Assembly: GCA_946479785.1 (NCBI GenBank)
Contig: CAMLHQ010000006.1
Location: 1-61,658 of the forward strand
Direction of reading: 5' to 3'
DNA length: 61,658 nucleotides
From: an uncultured Nitrospira sp.
GTDB taxonomy: Bacteria > Nitrospirota > Nitrospiria > Nitrospirales > Nitrospiraceae
Shown: piece after piece, positions 17,955-27,149 of the stretch
Numbering within the stretch: position 1 is the first letter of the stretch
How the letters are laid out: each line of letters starts with the position of its first letter
Made by a program: the position numbers and the translations under genes
The notes under the pieces: generated by a model
What the model saw: the letters and a program-made list of their open reading frames with translations, nothing else
Told to the model about the DNA's origin: nothing
Database searches by the model: none

Positions 17955-20900
17955 TCACGCCACTTTCTCGCCGTCCAACACATCACGCACTTTTTTCGCC
18001 AATACATTGGGGGTGAACGGCTTCGGCAAGAACGACGCGTCGCGCGAGATGCCTCCCTGCTCAAAGGCCGGATGGTCTGGATACCCGGACATGTACAGCA
18101 CCTTGATGCCCGGCCGGACGACCTGGATCTTTTCCGCAACTTCCGGGCCGCTCATTTGAGGCATCACGACATCTGTAAGCAGCAGATGGATTGGCCCCTG
18201 ATGCTTGGCTCCAGTCATGAGGGCCTCGATCCCATGGCGGGCTTCGAGCACGGTATAGCCATGAAGCCGTAAGGTCTCATGAACGAGGCCCCGAACCGCC
18301 GGCTCGTCTTCCACGAGCAAGATCGTCTCACGGCCATGTACTGGCTCCGCCTCGAGAGCACCAGCTGTACCTTTGGCCCCATGCTCGACGAGTGGAAAAT
18401 AAATCTTGAACGTCGCGCCCTCGTCCTTCTTACTTTCGACCACGATACTCCCGCCGTTCTGTTTGACGATCCCGTAGACGGTGGAGAGCCCCAAACCTGT
18501 GCCTTTGCCCTTCTCTTTGGTCGTGAAAAACGGTTCGAAGAGATGCGACTGCGTCTCCTCGTCCATCCCGTGACCGGTGTCTCGCACGGCCAACAATACA
18601 TAAGCTCCCGGCTTCACGCCGGCCGTGGTCTGGCGCGGCTGGTTCCCAATCGTGACATTGCGGGTTTCAATCGTGAGACGGCCGCCCTTCGGCATCGCGT
18701 CGCGGGCATTGACCGCGAGATTCATGATGACCTGCTCGATTTGGCCGGAATCCGCTCTGACCAAGCCGGTCTGGGGATTCAACTCGGTGCAGAGCTCGAC
18801 GATATCCTCGCCCAACAGACGGCGCAACATGCCGTCCATGTTCGCGATGAGGGCGTTGAGGTCGATGACTTTCGGCGCGATGAACTGGCGGCGGCTGAAC
18901 GCGAGCAGCTGGCGGGTGAGTCCAGAAGCCCGATCCGCAGCTTTCTTGACCTCCAACATGTCCTTGTGCATGGAGTCGTCCGGTGCGAGACGTGCCAGCA
19001 ATAATTCGCTGTAGCCCCGGATGACGGTAAGGAGATTGTTGAAATCATGCGCAACGCCACCGGCCAGTCGTCCGACCGCTTCCATTTTCTGCGATTGCCG
19101 CAACTGCGCTTCCGTCTGCTGCAGCGCTTCTTGTGCCCTGGTCCGATCTCCGAACTGCTCCAGCTTCAGTCCGATGTCCTCCATCATCTTAAGGAGCTCA
19201 TCGTCCGGCACACGGACCTGACAGCTATAGAGTTCAACCACTCCGTCGATGTCGCCGCCGACCCGCACCGGAAATCCGAAGGCGCCATGGAACCCGGCCT
19301 GGCGCGCCTGCTGTTGGCGCGGGAAGTTCTGATCCTGCGTCACATCGACAATCCACGCCGCCTTTCCGCTCGCCCAAATCCGGCCTGGTAATCCTTCGTC
19401 CGGCTTAAATGTCCGCTCCCATGACTCATCCAGAAAGACATTGGCCTCAAGATTCCTATTACGCCACTGATCCAAGCAACGGAGCACCAATGCGGCCTTG
19501 TCTACACGCCAAAAAATGCCGCAGTCCCATTCCAGATTCTGCCCGACGGCCTGCATAATCTTCGGCACCGCTTCTTCCACGCTCCGTGATTCTGCCAACA
19601 CGCGCGTGACCGCATATTGAGCCGTGAGCCGCTCCTCCGCACGTTTGCGCTCGGTGATGTCGGAAAACGACACGACCACGGCAGAGAGCGTGGCTTGCCC
19701 TAGCGGCGCCAAGGGTCGAGAATTGATGTCGAGCCAGCGCAACTTCCCGTCGGGCCTGTACACGCCCATCACCACGCTGGCGCAGGGTTGACCGGTCCTG
19801 AGTGTGATCGTCGCCGGATATTCTTCGAACACAAACGGCGAACCATCCTCGTGAATCGTGTGCCAATGCTCATCGAGCAAGGAACGCCCGGTCAGTTCCT
19901 CAGAGGACAGCCCTAGAATGCGCTCCGCGCTCGCATTGCCGGTGCGGACCACACCTTCCTCATCGATGACGACGACCCCTTCATCGAGTGCGTTGACAAC
20001 CGACCGATACCGGATCTCACTTTCCCTCAGCTTCGTCTCCGCCTGCCGCCGCTCGGTGATGTCGCGAATGAAGGCACTGAAAAAAATAGTATCCCCGATG
20101 CGCACCGGAGAAATGGCCAGTTCGACGGGGAATTCATGTCCGGAGCGGTGGAGCCCCAGCACCTCGATGCGGCGATTCAGAATGTGAGTTTCCCCGCTCG
20201 CAAGAAAGTGGCGCAGGCCGCGTTCATGGGCCTCCCGATCGCGGGCTGGAATAATCAATTCCGCCAGACGCTGCCCTAGTGCCTCATCGCGCGACCACCC
20301 GAAGATGGCCACCGCCTGCCCGTTCCAATCGGTCACAACACCCGTGGCGTCGATTGTCACCAGCGCGTCCAACGCGGTTTCGACGATCGCTCTGTTGCGT
20401 TCCTGGCTTTGAAGGAGTGCCGCCTCGGCCGCGCGCGCCCAGGAACTTTCCTGCTGCACCTGCTGATACTCAGTCCGTAGTTGAGAGGTCGACCAGAAGA
20501 GCAACAGCAACATGGGGACCCAGAACACGGCGCCGGTCAGCCCCACCTTCCATAAGATCGATTTGATTGGATCGAGAATGCGTTCGCGATCCATCCGGAC
20601 CAGCACGTACCAACCCAATCCCGGGAATTCCCCAAACCCCTTCGTATGGGCATACCCCGTCACGACAGGACGGCCGCGATAGTCTTCCTCGACAAACCCA
20701 GGTTCACCGGACTGACTGGCCTTGGCGGAGAGGAGACCTGACCCCTGAATGTTCAGTGGTCCCTTATGCAAGAGATCAGAATCGACGAACACTGTTCCTT
20801 GTTTTGTCACCATTTGGAAGGTAACAGGACCAGTGACCTCCTGCCGTTCTTCAAGCGAACGCACCGTTCTGGTCGTCACCTCTTCCAGAACGGACATCGC

Positions 20901-21452
20901 CACCCGGCTCGTGACGACTCCCAGGAATGTCCCTTCCGCGTCGAGAATCGGCGCGGTGAACGCGACGGTCTCGACTCCGTTGTCGGCATCGTGAGCCTCG
21001 ACATCGTCGATCTGGATGGTCCTCGTATTGCGCGCACGCTGAAACCAACTCGTCTTGCTATAATCGTTTCCTTGTAAGGACGATTCGGTCGAAGCAATCA
21101 TCGTCCCCTGGCCGTCCGTCACCCCAAGCCAAAGATAGACCGGGGCATATGTTGTTTTCATCCAACCCAGATAGCTGGACAGATATCTCGAATCGGACGA
21201 CCGTAGCGCGAATACCCTGGCCATCATCCGGGTATCGCCGTAGCGTTGGAACAACAGCCGGTCCAACTTGTCGGACACTTCGGCTGCGGCAATTGTCAAC
21301 TCTTCGCCGGCTGCGGCCACCAAGCGATGCTCGACGCTGCGCATGAGGAAGACCCCGGCTACCAAACCAACCAAGTTCATCAAAATGATCATCTGAGGTA
21401 GCCACCGATAGCGCGGCGAGTTGAGCGGCTGTTGGAAATCTTGTTTGCTCAT
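17955..21452 (-). CDS. Hybrid PAS/GAF sensor histidine kinase with C-terminal receiver
   Basis: Membrane sensor of 1165 residues. TM1 spans about 20-40, an extracytoplasmic dCACHE-like region about 41-290, and TM2 about 292-318 (GAVFWVPMLLLLFW). Two PAS domains follow (about 345-590), then a GAF domain (about 610-770), HisKA with H-box GGVAHDFNN, an HATPase with DTGHGMD and GKGTGLGLSTV, and a receiver over the last ~120 residues with phospho-acceptor in LLLTDVVMP and Lys in PKPFTP. The start codon overlaps the stop of the YkgJ-DUF2156 gene (ATGA), so the two are co-translated. The signal is unknown; the dCACHE region suggests a small periplasmic ligand. There is no separate response regulator next to it. 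Confidence 0.9.
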   Translation of the reverse strand: MSKQDFQQPLNSPRYRWLPQMIILMNLVGLVAGVFLMRSVEHRLVAAAGEELTIAAAEVSDKLDRLLFQRYGDTRMMARVFALRSSDSRYLSSYLGWMKTTYAPVYLWLGVTDGQGTMIASTESSLQGNDYSKTSWFQRARNTRTIQIDDVEAHDADNGVETVAFTAPILDAEGTFLGVVTSRVAMSVLEEVTTRTVRSLEERQEVTGPVTFQMVTKQGTVFVDSDLLHKGPLNIQGSGLLSAKASQSGEPGFVEEDYRGRPVVTGYAHTKGFGEFPGLGWYVLVRMDRERILDPIKSILWKVGLTGAVFWVPMLLLLFWSTSQLRTEYQQVQQESSWARAAEAALLQSQERNRAIVETALDALVTIDATGVVTDWNGQAVAIFGWSRDEALGQRLAELIIPARDREAHERGLRHFLASGETHILNRRIEVLGLHRSGHEFPVELAISPVRIGDTIFFSAFIRDITERRQAETKLRESEIRYRSVVNALDEGVVVIDEEGVVRTGNASAERILGLSSEELTGRSLLDEHWHTIHEDGSPFVFEEYPATITLRTGQPCASVVMGVYRPDGKLRWLDINSRPLAPLGQATLSAVVVSFSDITERKRAEERLTAQYAVTRVLAESRSVEEAVPKIMQAVGQNLEWDCGIFWRVDKAALVLRCLDQWRNRNLEANVFLDESWERTFKPDEGLPGRIWASGKAAWIVDVTQDQNFPRQQQARQAGFHGAFGFPVRVGGDIDGVVELYSCQVRVPDDELLKMMEDIGLKLEQFGDRTRAQEALQQTEAQLRQSQKMEAVGRLAGGVAHDFNNLLTVIRGYSELLLARLAPDDSMHKDMLEVKKAADRASGLTRQLLAFSRRQFIAPKVIDLNALIANMDGMLRRLLGEDIVELCTELNPQTGLVRADSGQIEQVIMNLAVNARDAMPKGGRLTIETRNVTIGNQPRQTTAGVKPGAYVLLAVRDTGHGMDEETQSHLFEPFFTTKEKGKGTGLGLSTVYGIVKQNGGSIVVESKKDEGATFKIYFPLVEHGAKGTAGALEAEPVHGRETILLVEDEPAVRGLVHETLRLHGYTVLEARHGIEALMTGAKHQGPIHLLLTDVVMPQMSGPEVAEKIQVVRPGIKVLYMSGYPDHPAFEQGGISRDASFLPKPFTPNVLAKKVRDVLDGEKVA

Positions 21453-22981
21453 GCGCGTGGGGCCTCGGAGCAGACGTAGCTCTGCACCCGCATCAATGGA
21501 TGGTAGACCTCTTTGGACAGACGCAAACCGGACAGCCCTGAATCATCCATGGTGTTGATGAACTCAGCCCCTTCGGAGAAGGCCTTCCGGCAGGTATCAC
21601 GAAATACATATTGCGCTAATCCCGGAATCGTGCGATCGGCCACTTCCAAAAGGACACACCAGGTATTCTGCGTTAGCCAGTATCCGAACGTATAAGCACG
21701 AATCTTCCCATGCATGCGGAGGACCGATCCGACAAGCTGCAACTCGGATCCATGTGACCAGGCCACCTCATGGGCGGACGCCGCATCATCGAGCAGCATC
21801 ATGGCGAATGAATCAAGGCCTTCAGCATGCTTTTGCCGTCCCCACTCTTGAAACAACGCACGACAGCCAAGACGATCCCGCAGACGATAAGGTTCAACAG
21901 TGACGCTATCTGCTCGTTCCACACGATTGCACAGCGCCCGCTGGGATTTGTATCGATCACCGGTCAATGCAGCGAGATCGGCGGCTCGATAGAGGTAGTC
22001 GGGATCTTTCGGCGTGATCAAGTACCCCTTCGATTCTAGAGTCGCTGCCAGCGAAGCCGGAACGTTTTCAATGCGGCTGACTGCGCTGGGGCCATTCCAA
22101 CGCCGCATGAGTTGAAAGGCTTCGGTCAACGGCTCTTCAATGGCGCCGTTGGTGAGCGGAGGTAGCGGCATGAACCAACCGTCCGGCGATTGGATAAAAA
22201 GACACAAGGCGCCCTGAAGGTCGGTCCACCAGTAGGGAAGAAGTCCGTTCCAGATGTAATGATAGGGAGCGGCATAGGCTGCGAGCATAGATGGCCCACA
22301 GTGTCCCGATTGATCCAGCGCGGTTTTCAGCCGCGGTAGATCCTCCAGCATGAGCCGGTACAAGGGATGCGCACCCCACCGTTCTGTCAATGCTTGGGTG
22401 ATCTCTTGAAGAGGGGCCAGCACCACCACATCCTGTTGAAACCGTCCGACCAGCCTAGGATGATCGGCGATCTGCTGCACCACGGCACGCTGTTGAAGGA
22501 TTTTCATCACCCGTTCTGCATGAAGACAAATAGACTCCGGCGGCTGCTCCTGCATGAATGGACACTTGGCATCCCACCCCAGCACTACCTGATCCTGTGC
22601 AGCATTCCACATCATAGCCAACGGATAGAGTTGGCAGTCGAGCGGACGCTGTTCGTAGATACGGCAGGTATTGCTCTGGCTCTCAAAGGCAGGACACGCA
22701 AAACCTTCCCCCTGGGCATCCGGGACGACGGTGACCTGACAGCCGTGACGATCAGGGAAGGCTTTCGCCTCTAGACCGTGATCGACGGCCTGCGAAATTT
22801 CCTCGCTTGTAAAGTAAGGGCGAAGCGGGCTATCGGCATCGGGGAACCGGCAGCAGACATCACAACGGAAGCAGGCGCTGCTGGGCACCAGTTGAGGGAG
22901 GATCTTGGAGGCAGTCGAGGAGGGCAACACCGTCTTCGTGGTAAGCGCTGTCATGTGCGATTCCGGTGAAATTGAGGCCAT
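21449..22981 (-). CDS. YkgJ-type cysteine-cluster protein fused to a DUF2156 domain
   Basis: A 510-residue two-part protein. The N-terminal ~130 residues carry the CxxCxxC-type metal cluster CFRCDVCCRFPD, later CPAF, CRIYEQRPLDCQLYPL and CPF, as in the YkgJ (UPF0153) family. The C-terminal ~280 residues resemble DUF2156, the GNAT-like catalytic fold of phosphatidylglycerol lysyltransferases (LYRAADLAALTGDRYKSQRAL, then ALFQEW and IPGLAQYVFRD). A role in aminoacyl or peptidyl transfer is conceivable but unproven. The open frame runs 190 codons further upstream, across the divergent diguanylate cyclase gene, and I rejected that part. The start is 22981, with 22954 an alternative. It is co-translated with the hybrid kinase. 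Confidence 0.75.
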   Translation of the reverse strand: MASISPESHMTALTTKTVLPSSTASKILPQLVPSSACFRCDVCCRFPDADSPLRPYFTSEEISQAVDHGLEAKAFPDRHGCQVTVVPDAQGEGFACPAFESQSNTCRIYEQRPLDCQLYPLAMMWNAAQDQVVLGWDAKCPFMQEQPPESICLHAERVMKILQQRAVVQQIADHPRLVGRFQQDVVVLAPLQEITQALTERWGAHPLYRLMLEDLPRLKTALDQSGHCGPSMLAAYAAPYHYIWNGLLPYWWTDLQGALCLFIQSPDGWFMPLPPLTNGAIEEPLTEAFQLMRRWNGPSAVSRIENVPASLAATLESKGYLITPKDPDYLYRAADLAALTGDRYKSQRALCNRVERADSVTVEPYRLRDRLGCRALFQEWGRQKHAEGLDSFAMMLLDDAASAHEVAWSHGSELQLVGSVLRMHGKIRAYTFGYWLTQNTWCVLLEVADRTIPGLAQYVFRDTCRKAFSEGAEFINTMDDSGLSGLRLSKEVYHPLMRVQSYVCSEAPRA

Positions 22982-23125
22982 TCTAACACCATTCCTCAGG
23001 AGGGGCCTACTACGTTGTGGTTTTGGGAGTGGCACCGTCTTTCCTAAAACACTCAAATTCTTGACCGAATGCTCTCTCACTGAAATACTGACGCAAGCAT
23101 CGCTCCTCACACGGGTACGACGACG

Positions 23126-24139
23126 ATGGCGCTCGCCCCAAAAGGACCCCAATACGATCCACAGGTGTTGCTGAACTCGCAACCGGTCATCATCACGGTT
23201 ATCGACCCCGCCACGCACAAAGTCGTGTTTCAAAACCAGGTCTCCCAGAATAAGTTTGGCGACATTTCCAACTTCACGTGTCACGAAAAGATCGCCGGGT
23301 GCGCGACACCCTGTACCTTCTGCAAGATGCCGGAAGCCGTCGACACGGGGAAGCCGACGGCCAGCGAGGTTCCCCTCCCGAACGACGAGCACCTCCTCGT
23401 CCAATGGGCGCAAGTTCAGACGGCTGGAGGCAAAACGCACATTGTCGAAACAATCACCGACATTACGGCAGTGAAACGCCAGCAGGTAGAAGCCGAAGGC
23501 CTCGTCAAGAAACTGTCCAACACCAATCGAGACCTCATGCAGGCCAATCACCTATTGCGCGACCAGTCCATCCGGGACAGCTTGACCGGCCTCTACAATC
23601 ATTCCCACTTCCAAGAATCGCTGGTCCAACTCTGCGCCCGGGCCCTCCGTTCCATGCGCCCGCTTTCACTGTTGTTCATCGATCTCGACAACTTCAAGCA
23701 GATCAACGATGCGCATGGCCATACGATGGGGGATCAAGTCCTCCGTGAGCTGGGCTGGCTATTGGACAGCCAGCAGGGTCCCGGGCGGGGCATCGCGCGA
23801 GCCAGCGATTTTCCTGCCCGTTACGGCGGAGAGGAATTTGCGCTGATCCTTCCGGACACCGCAATGGAAGGGGCGATCAGCGCCGCCGAACGGCTCCGAC
23901 AACGGGTCACTACCTTGACGATGTTGCCGGAATTGACAGCCCTCAACACTAAGCCTTTTTCACTCACCTGCAGTATCGGTGTCGCCACATTTCCCATCCA
24001 TGCCTCCGTTCCGGCCGATCTCGTCATTGCCGCCGACGCCGCCGTGTATGCGGCGAAGACTGCCGGGAAAAATTGCGTGCGTATGGCGACACCGGCGAAT
24101 CCCATTCCATATCCGGTTGTTCCTCTTGTACGCTCCTAA
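23126..24139 (+). CDS. Diguanylate cyclase with a cysteine-rich PAS-like sensor domain
   Basis: Soluble 337-residue protein that should make cyclic di-GMP from GTP. The N-terminal ~115 residues are PAS-like (VIITVIDPATHKVVFQNQ, VETITDITAVKRQQ) with four clustered cysteines, Cys52, Cys59, Cys63 and Cys66. A coiled linker leads to a GGDEF domain with DSLTGLYNH (151-159), FIDLDNFKQIND and the active loop GGEEF (234-238). An inhibitory I-site RASD (225-228) sits five residues before it, the standard spacing. The cysteine group could bind a metal, heme or Fe-S cluster, or act as a thiol switch. The gene is divergent from the YkgJ-DUF2156 gene (144 bp apart). The Shine-Dalgarno site is weak. Confidence 0.9.
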   Translation: MALAPKGPQYDPQVLLNSQPVIITVIDPATHKVVFQNQVSQNKFGDISNFTCHEKIAGCATPCTFCKMPEAVDTGKPTASEVPLPNDEHLLVQWAQVQTAGGKTHIVETITDITAVKRQQVEAEGLVKKLSNTNRDLMQANHLLRDQSIRDSLTGLYNHSHFQESLVQLCARALRSMRPLSLLFIDLDNFKQINDAHGHTMGDQVLRELGWLLDSQQGPGRGIARASDFPARYGGEEFALILPDTAMEGAISAAERLRQRVTTLTMLPELTALNTKPFSLTCSIGVATFPIHASVPADLVIAADAAVYAAKTAGKNCVRMATPANPIPYPVVPLVRS

Positions 24140-24199
24140 AGCACGTGTTACGATTCGTGTTACGTTACAGTCCCTGGCACGAACTGATTCCCTACTGAT

Positions 24200-25684
24200 T
24201 TGGCTACCGCCGACCTTCTCCACCGCTGTTCCAGCCTCCGCGATACCCTGATTCAAGCGGGCCTCTTTGCATCTTCAGCGGGAACGCCGTCCACACCATT
24301 ACCCGGCTCTGAGTCCGTCCATACATCCTGGCGTATCGGCCTCGAGCCGTTTCCCCTTTCCCCAGACCAATTGTCGTTTTTCAATACGTTGGGACCTCAG
24401 CTTCTGCACTTCTACCGAAGCTTGAACCGTCTTTACGCAGAGAGCGCACGTGGGGCCCAGCCGGCCTGGGTCGCCTCCTATCTCGACCAGGGCAAACCGG
24501 AAGGACTCATTACCTACAGCCGCATGAAACGGTTTCGTGACCACCTCCCCGCCGTCATCCGGCCTGACATCATTCCAACATCGGACGGCATGGTCATTAC
24601 GGAACTCGATTCAGTCCCAGGAGGCATCGGATTGACCGCCGCCATGACCCGCGCGTATGCGGACTTGTCATCTCATCCCTCAGCCCTCGTTCCTCACCGG
24701 CTGGAGATCGTCGGCGGCCGGGACGGGATGATCAAGGGATTCGCGGCCATGTTGCGGGAGCAGCGTGGCCGACGTGAGGGAGTGATCGCCATCGTCATCT
24801 CGGAAGAGGCGAAGGACTACCGGCCGGAAATGACGTGGATGGCGGCAGCGCTTTCAGCCGAAGGGCTCGCAACCTATTGTATTGAGCCGCGGGAGATTCG
24901 TTTCACCGAAGAAGGGCTCCTGCTTGCAACAGAATCCGGAAATCTTCCTATTGGACTCGTCTATCGCTTCTACGAACTGTTCGATCTCCCGAATATTCCC
25001 AAAGGGGAACTGCTTCAATATGCGATAAAAAAAGACTGGGTTTCCGTGACGCCTCCCTATAAGCCGGCGCTGGAAGAAAAATCGGCCTTCGCGCTGCTGC
25101 ATCATCCCGCGCTGACACCATACTGGCAATCAGAATTAGGGCAGGAGCTCTTCCTCCACCTGACGGCCATCATGCCTCGGACCTGGATTTTGGATCCGGC
25201 CCCCGTGCCACCTTCGGCTGTCATCCCAGGCCTGTCGATCGGAGGCCGTGCCGCGATGAACTGGAACGACCTCGCCGGAGCGACCCAAAAGGAACGGCAC
25301 TTTGTCATCAAGCCCTCGGGGTTTTCGGAATTGGCCTGGGGGAGCCGTGGTGTGTCCGTCGGCCACGACCTGCCGCAGAGCGAATGGGCCGCCGCCATCG
25401 ATTCGGCGCTCAAGGCCTTTCCGCAGACCCCTCACGTGCTGCAAGAATTTCACAAGGGCCGGCAGTACCAACTGACTTATTTCGATCCGGTCACCGGCGA
25501 ATTGCGTACCATGGCTGGACGCGCGAGACTGTCTCCCTATTATTTCGTCACTGGCGAAAGCGCCGAACTGGCTGGTATTCTGGCTACGGTTTGCCCGGCG
25601 GATAAAAAAGTGATCCATGGGATGAAGGACGCCATCATGATCCCTTGCGCTCTTGAGCCCCAAGTCGAGCATTCACAACCCTGA
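24200..25684 (+). CDS. Circularly permuted ATP-grasp-like protein
   Basis: A 494-residue soluble protein that I can place only loosely. ITELDSVPGGIGL (about 138-150) resembles the N-D-SPGG block of circularly permuted ATP-grasp proteins. YRFYELFDLPN and the C-terminal FVIKPSGFSELAWGSRGV, VLQEFHKGRQYQL and GRARLSPYYFV resemble ATP-binding and metal-binding strands of that fold. If correct, it ligates a carboxylate to an amine or thiol with ATP. The apparent start is TTG at 24200; no ATG with a good ribosome site lies nearby, so the N-terminus is uncertain. It begins a tight plus-strand series (3-bp gap to the next gene). Confidence 0.55.
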   Translation: MATADLLHRCSSLRDTLIQAGLFASSAGTPSTPLPGSESVHTSWRIGLEPFPLSPDQLSFFNTLGPQLLHFYRSLNRLYAESARGAQPAWVASYLDQGKPEGLITYSRMKRFRDHLPAVIRPDIIPTSDGMVITELDSVPGGIGLTAAMTRAYADLSSHPSALVPHRLEIVGGRDGMIKGFAAMLREQRGRREGVIAIVISEEAKDYRPEMTWMAAALSAEGLATYCIEPREIRFTEEGLLLATESGNLPIGLVYRFYELFDLPNIPKGELLQYAIKKDWVSVTPPYKPALEEKSAFALLHHPALTPYWQSELGQELFLHLTAIMPRTWILDPAPVPPSAVIPGLSIGGRAAMNWNDLAGATQKERHFVIKPSGFSELAWGSRGVSVGHDLPQSEWAAAIDSALKAFPQTPHVLQEFHKGRQYQLTYFDPVTGELRTMAGRARLSPYYFVTGESAELAGILATVCPADKKVIHGMKDAIMIPCALEPQVEHSQP

Positions 25685-25687
25685 ACA

Positions 25688-25942
25688 ATGCCGATGACCC
25701 TCTATCACGTCCACTGGTGCCCTGAATGTGAAATGGTGCGCCAGAAGCTGGCCGAATTGAATTTGCCGTACAAGGACGTCGTGGTTCCGGACTTTCGCCC
25801 GCTCCGCAAGGAGGTCTTCGCCGTATCGGGACAATATTATGTGCCGGTGCTGCAGGATGGCGACACGGTGCTGAGCGAAACCCACGAGATTCTGGCTCAT
25901 CTTGAGAGCAAGGCCGAATCCAAACGCCTCGCCAACGGTTGA
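25688..25942 (+). CDS. Glutaredoxin/GST N-terminal-like thioredoxin-fold protein
   Basis: An 84-residue single-domain thioredoxin-fold protein. It has CPEC (residues 11-14, in VHWCPECEMVRQKL) at the active-site position, cis-proline in YYVPVLQDGD and SETHEILAHLE, as in the N-terminal domain of glutathione S-transferases and in glutaredoxins. It probably catalyses thiol-disulfide exchange. It lies between the ATP-grasp-like gene (3 bp) and the KamA-type gene (13 bp), so it is likely co-expressed with both. Confidence 0.82.
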   Translation: MPMTLYHVHWCPECEMVRQKLAELNLPYKDVVVPDFRPLRKEVFAVSGQYYVPVLQDGDTVLSETHEILAHLESKAESKRLANG

Positions 25943-25955
25943 AGGGAGTATTCGC

Positions 25956-27149
25956 ATGGAGGATTGGAGACGCATCCTCGCCGAGAGCATCGTGAAGCCG
26001 AAGGATCTCGCTGATCGCTTCGGGCTTGATGAACAAGAGATCGAAGCGATCGTCGGTCCCTACCCCATGCGAATCACGCCGACGGTACTCGGCACGATCA
26101 AAGAGAAGGGCGACGCAATCTGGAGGCAAGTCGTACCGGACAAAGCCGAGCTGGCCGACATCGACGCCGAAGACGATCCGCTTGAAGAAGACCTCATGAG
26201 CCCGGTGCCGCACCTGGTCCACCGTTATCCGGACCGGGTATTGTTGATGGTTACCAATCAATGCCCGATCTATTGCCGGTTCTGCACCCGCAAACGGCTT
26301 GTCGGCAAGCCCGGTTTTCTCAAGAAGGGGGAACTCGACCGAGCGATTGCCTATTTGCGCGAACATTCCGAGATTCGGGATGTCATCCTCTCAGGCGGCG
26401 ATCCGTTGTTGCTTCCGGACCATCTGATGGAGCGAATCCTCAAAGCGCTCCGCACGATTCCTCACCTGGAACTGATCCGTCTCGGCTCGCGCGTACCCGG
26501 GACTCTGCCGGAGCGCATTACGCCAAAGCTGTGCGAGATTATAAAAAAATACCACCCGATCTACATGAACCTGCACTTCAATCATCCGGATGAGTTGACT
26601 CCAGCGGTCAAGGCAGCCTGCGGCAGGTTGGCCGACGCCGGGGTCCCGCTCGGGGCACAAACCGTGCTCCTGAAAGGCGTCAACGACGATCCGGAGGTCA
26701 TGAAGCGATTGGTTCACCAATTATTGCTGGCGCGGGTGAAGCCCTACTACCTCTATCAGGCAGACCTGACGAAGGGCACGAACCATTTCCGCACGACCAT
26801 CGAAACCGGCTTGAACATCATCAAAGCCTTGCAGGGGCACACGAGCGGCATGGCCGTGCCGCATTTCGTGATCGATGCACCCGGCGGCGGCGGAAAAATC
26901 CCGCTCCTTCCCAGCGACTACCTGATACACATGGACGACGATGGAGCGCTGCTGCGCAACTATGAGAACAAGACCTTTCACTATCCGCAACCCAAAGCCG
27001 GAAACGGCCGCGAGCTGCCGATGGTAGGCGCGCGAGTGTCCTACGACAATTCCGACGAGGCCTTTGCGTCTTGCGGCGACAGCTATCCGGATCGCGACGG
27101 TTATTCGTCCTGGGGCAACGGTTGCAGCGGCGAAGCGGACGAACTGTGA
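25956..27149 (+). CDS. KamA-family radical SAM aminomutase (lysine 2,3-aminomutase type)
   Basis: A 397-residue radical SAM and PLP enzyme. The 4Fe-4S ligands are Cys103, Cys107 and Cys110 (NQCPIYCRFC), followed by TRKR and LSGGDPLLL. The PLP lysine is Lys314 in PGGGGK (309-314). Clostridial lysine 2,3-aminomutase has C-terminal zinc cysteines; here Cys373 and Cys390 lie in a glycine-rich tail. The likely reaction is L-lysine to L-beta-lysine, but EpmB-like or other aminomutase specificity remains possible. The open frame starts 18 codons earlier inside the upstream gene. GAAGGGAG before the ATG at 25956 decides the start. No beta-lysine acetyltransferase is visible nearby. Confidence 0.88.
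   Translation: MEDWRRILAESIVKPKDLADRFGLDEQEIEAIVGPYPMRITPTVLGTIKEKGDAIWRQVVPDKAELADIDAEDDPLEEDLMSPVPHLVHRYPDRVLLMVTNQCPIYCRFCTRKRLVGKPGFLKKGELDRAIAYLREHSEIRDVILSGGDPLLLPDHLMERILKALRTIPHLELIRLGSRVPGTLPERITPKLCEIIKKYHPIYMNLHFNHPDELTPAVKAACGRLADAGVPLGAQTVLLKGVNDDPEVMKRLVHQLLLARVKPYYLYQADLTKGTNHFRTTIETGLNIIKALQGHTSGMAVPHFVIDAPGGGGKIPLLPSDYLIHMDDDGALLRNYENKTFHYPQPKAGNGRELPMVGARVSYDNSDEAFASCGDSYPDRDGYSSWGNGCSGEADEL

Noticed and set aside
23028..23043. TGGCAC-N5-TTCCT as a sigma-54 promoter for the diguanylate cyclase
   Set aside because: The -24 element is perfect but the -12 element lacks the required GC/TTGC core.
22982..23551. N-terminal extension of the YkgJ-DUF2156 frame
   Set aside because: The extra 190 codons lie antisense to the diguanylate cyclase gene and the composition is unlike a protein domain; the cysteine cluster begins after 22981.
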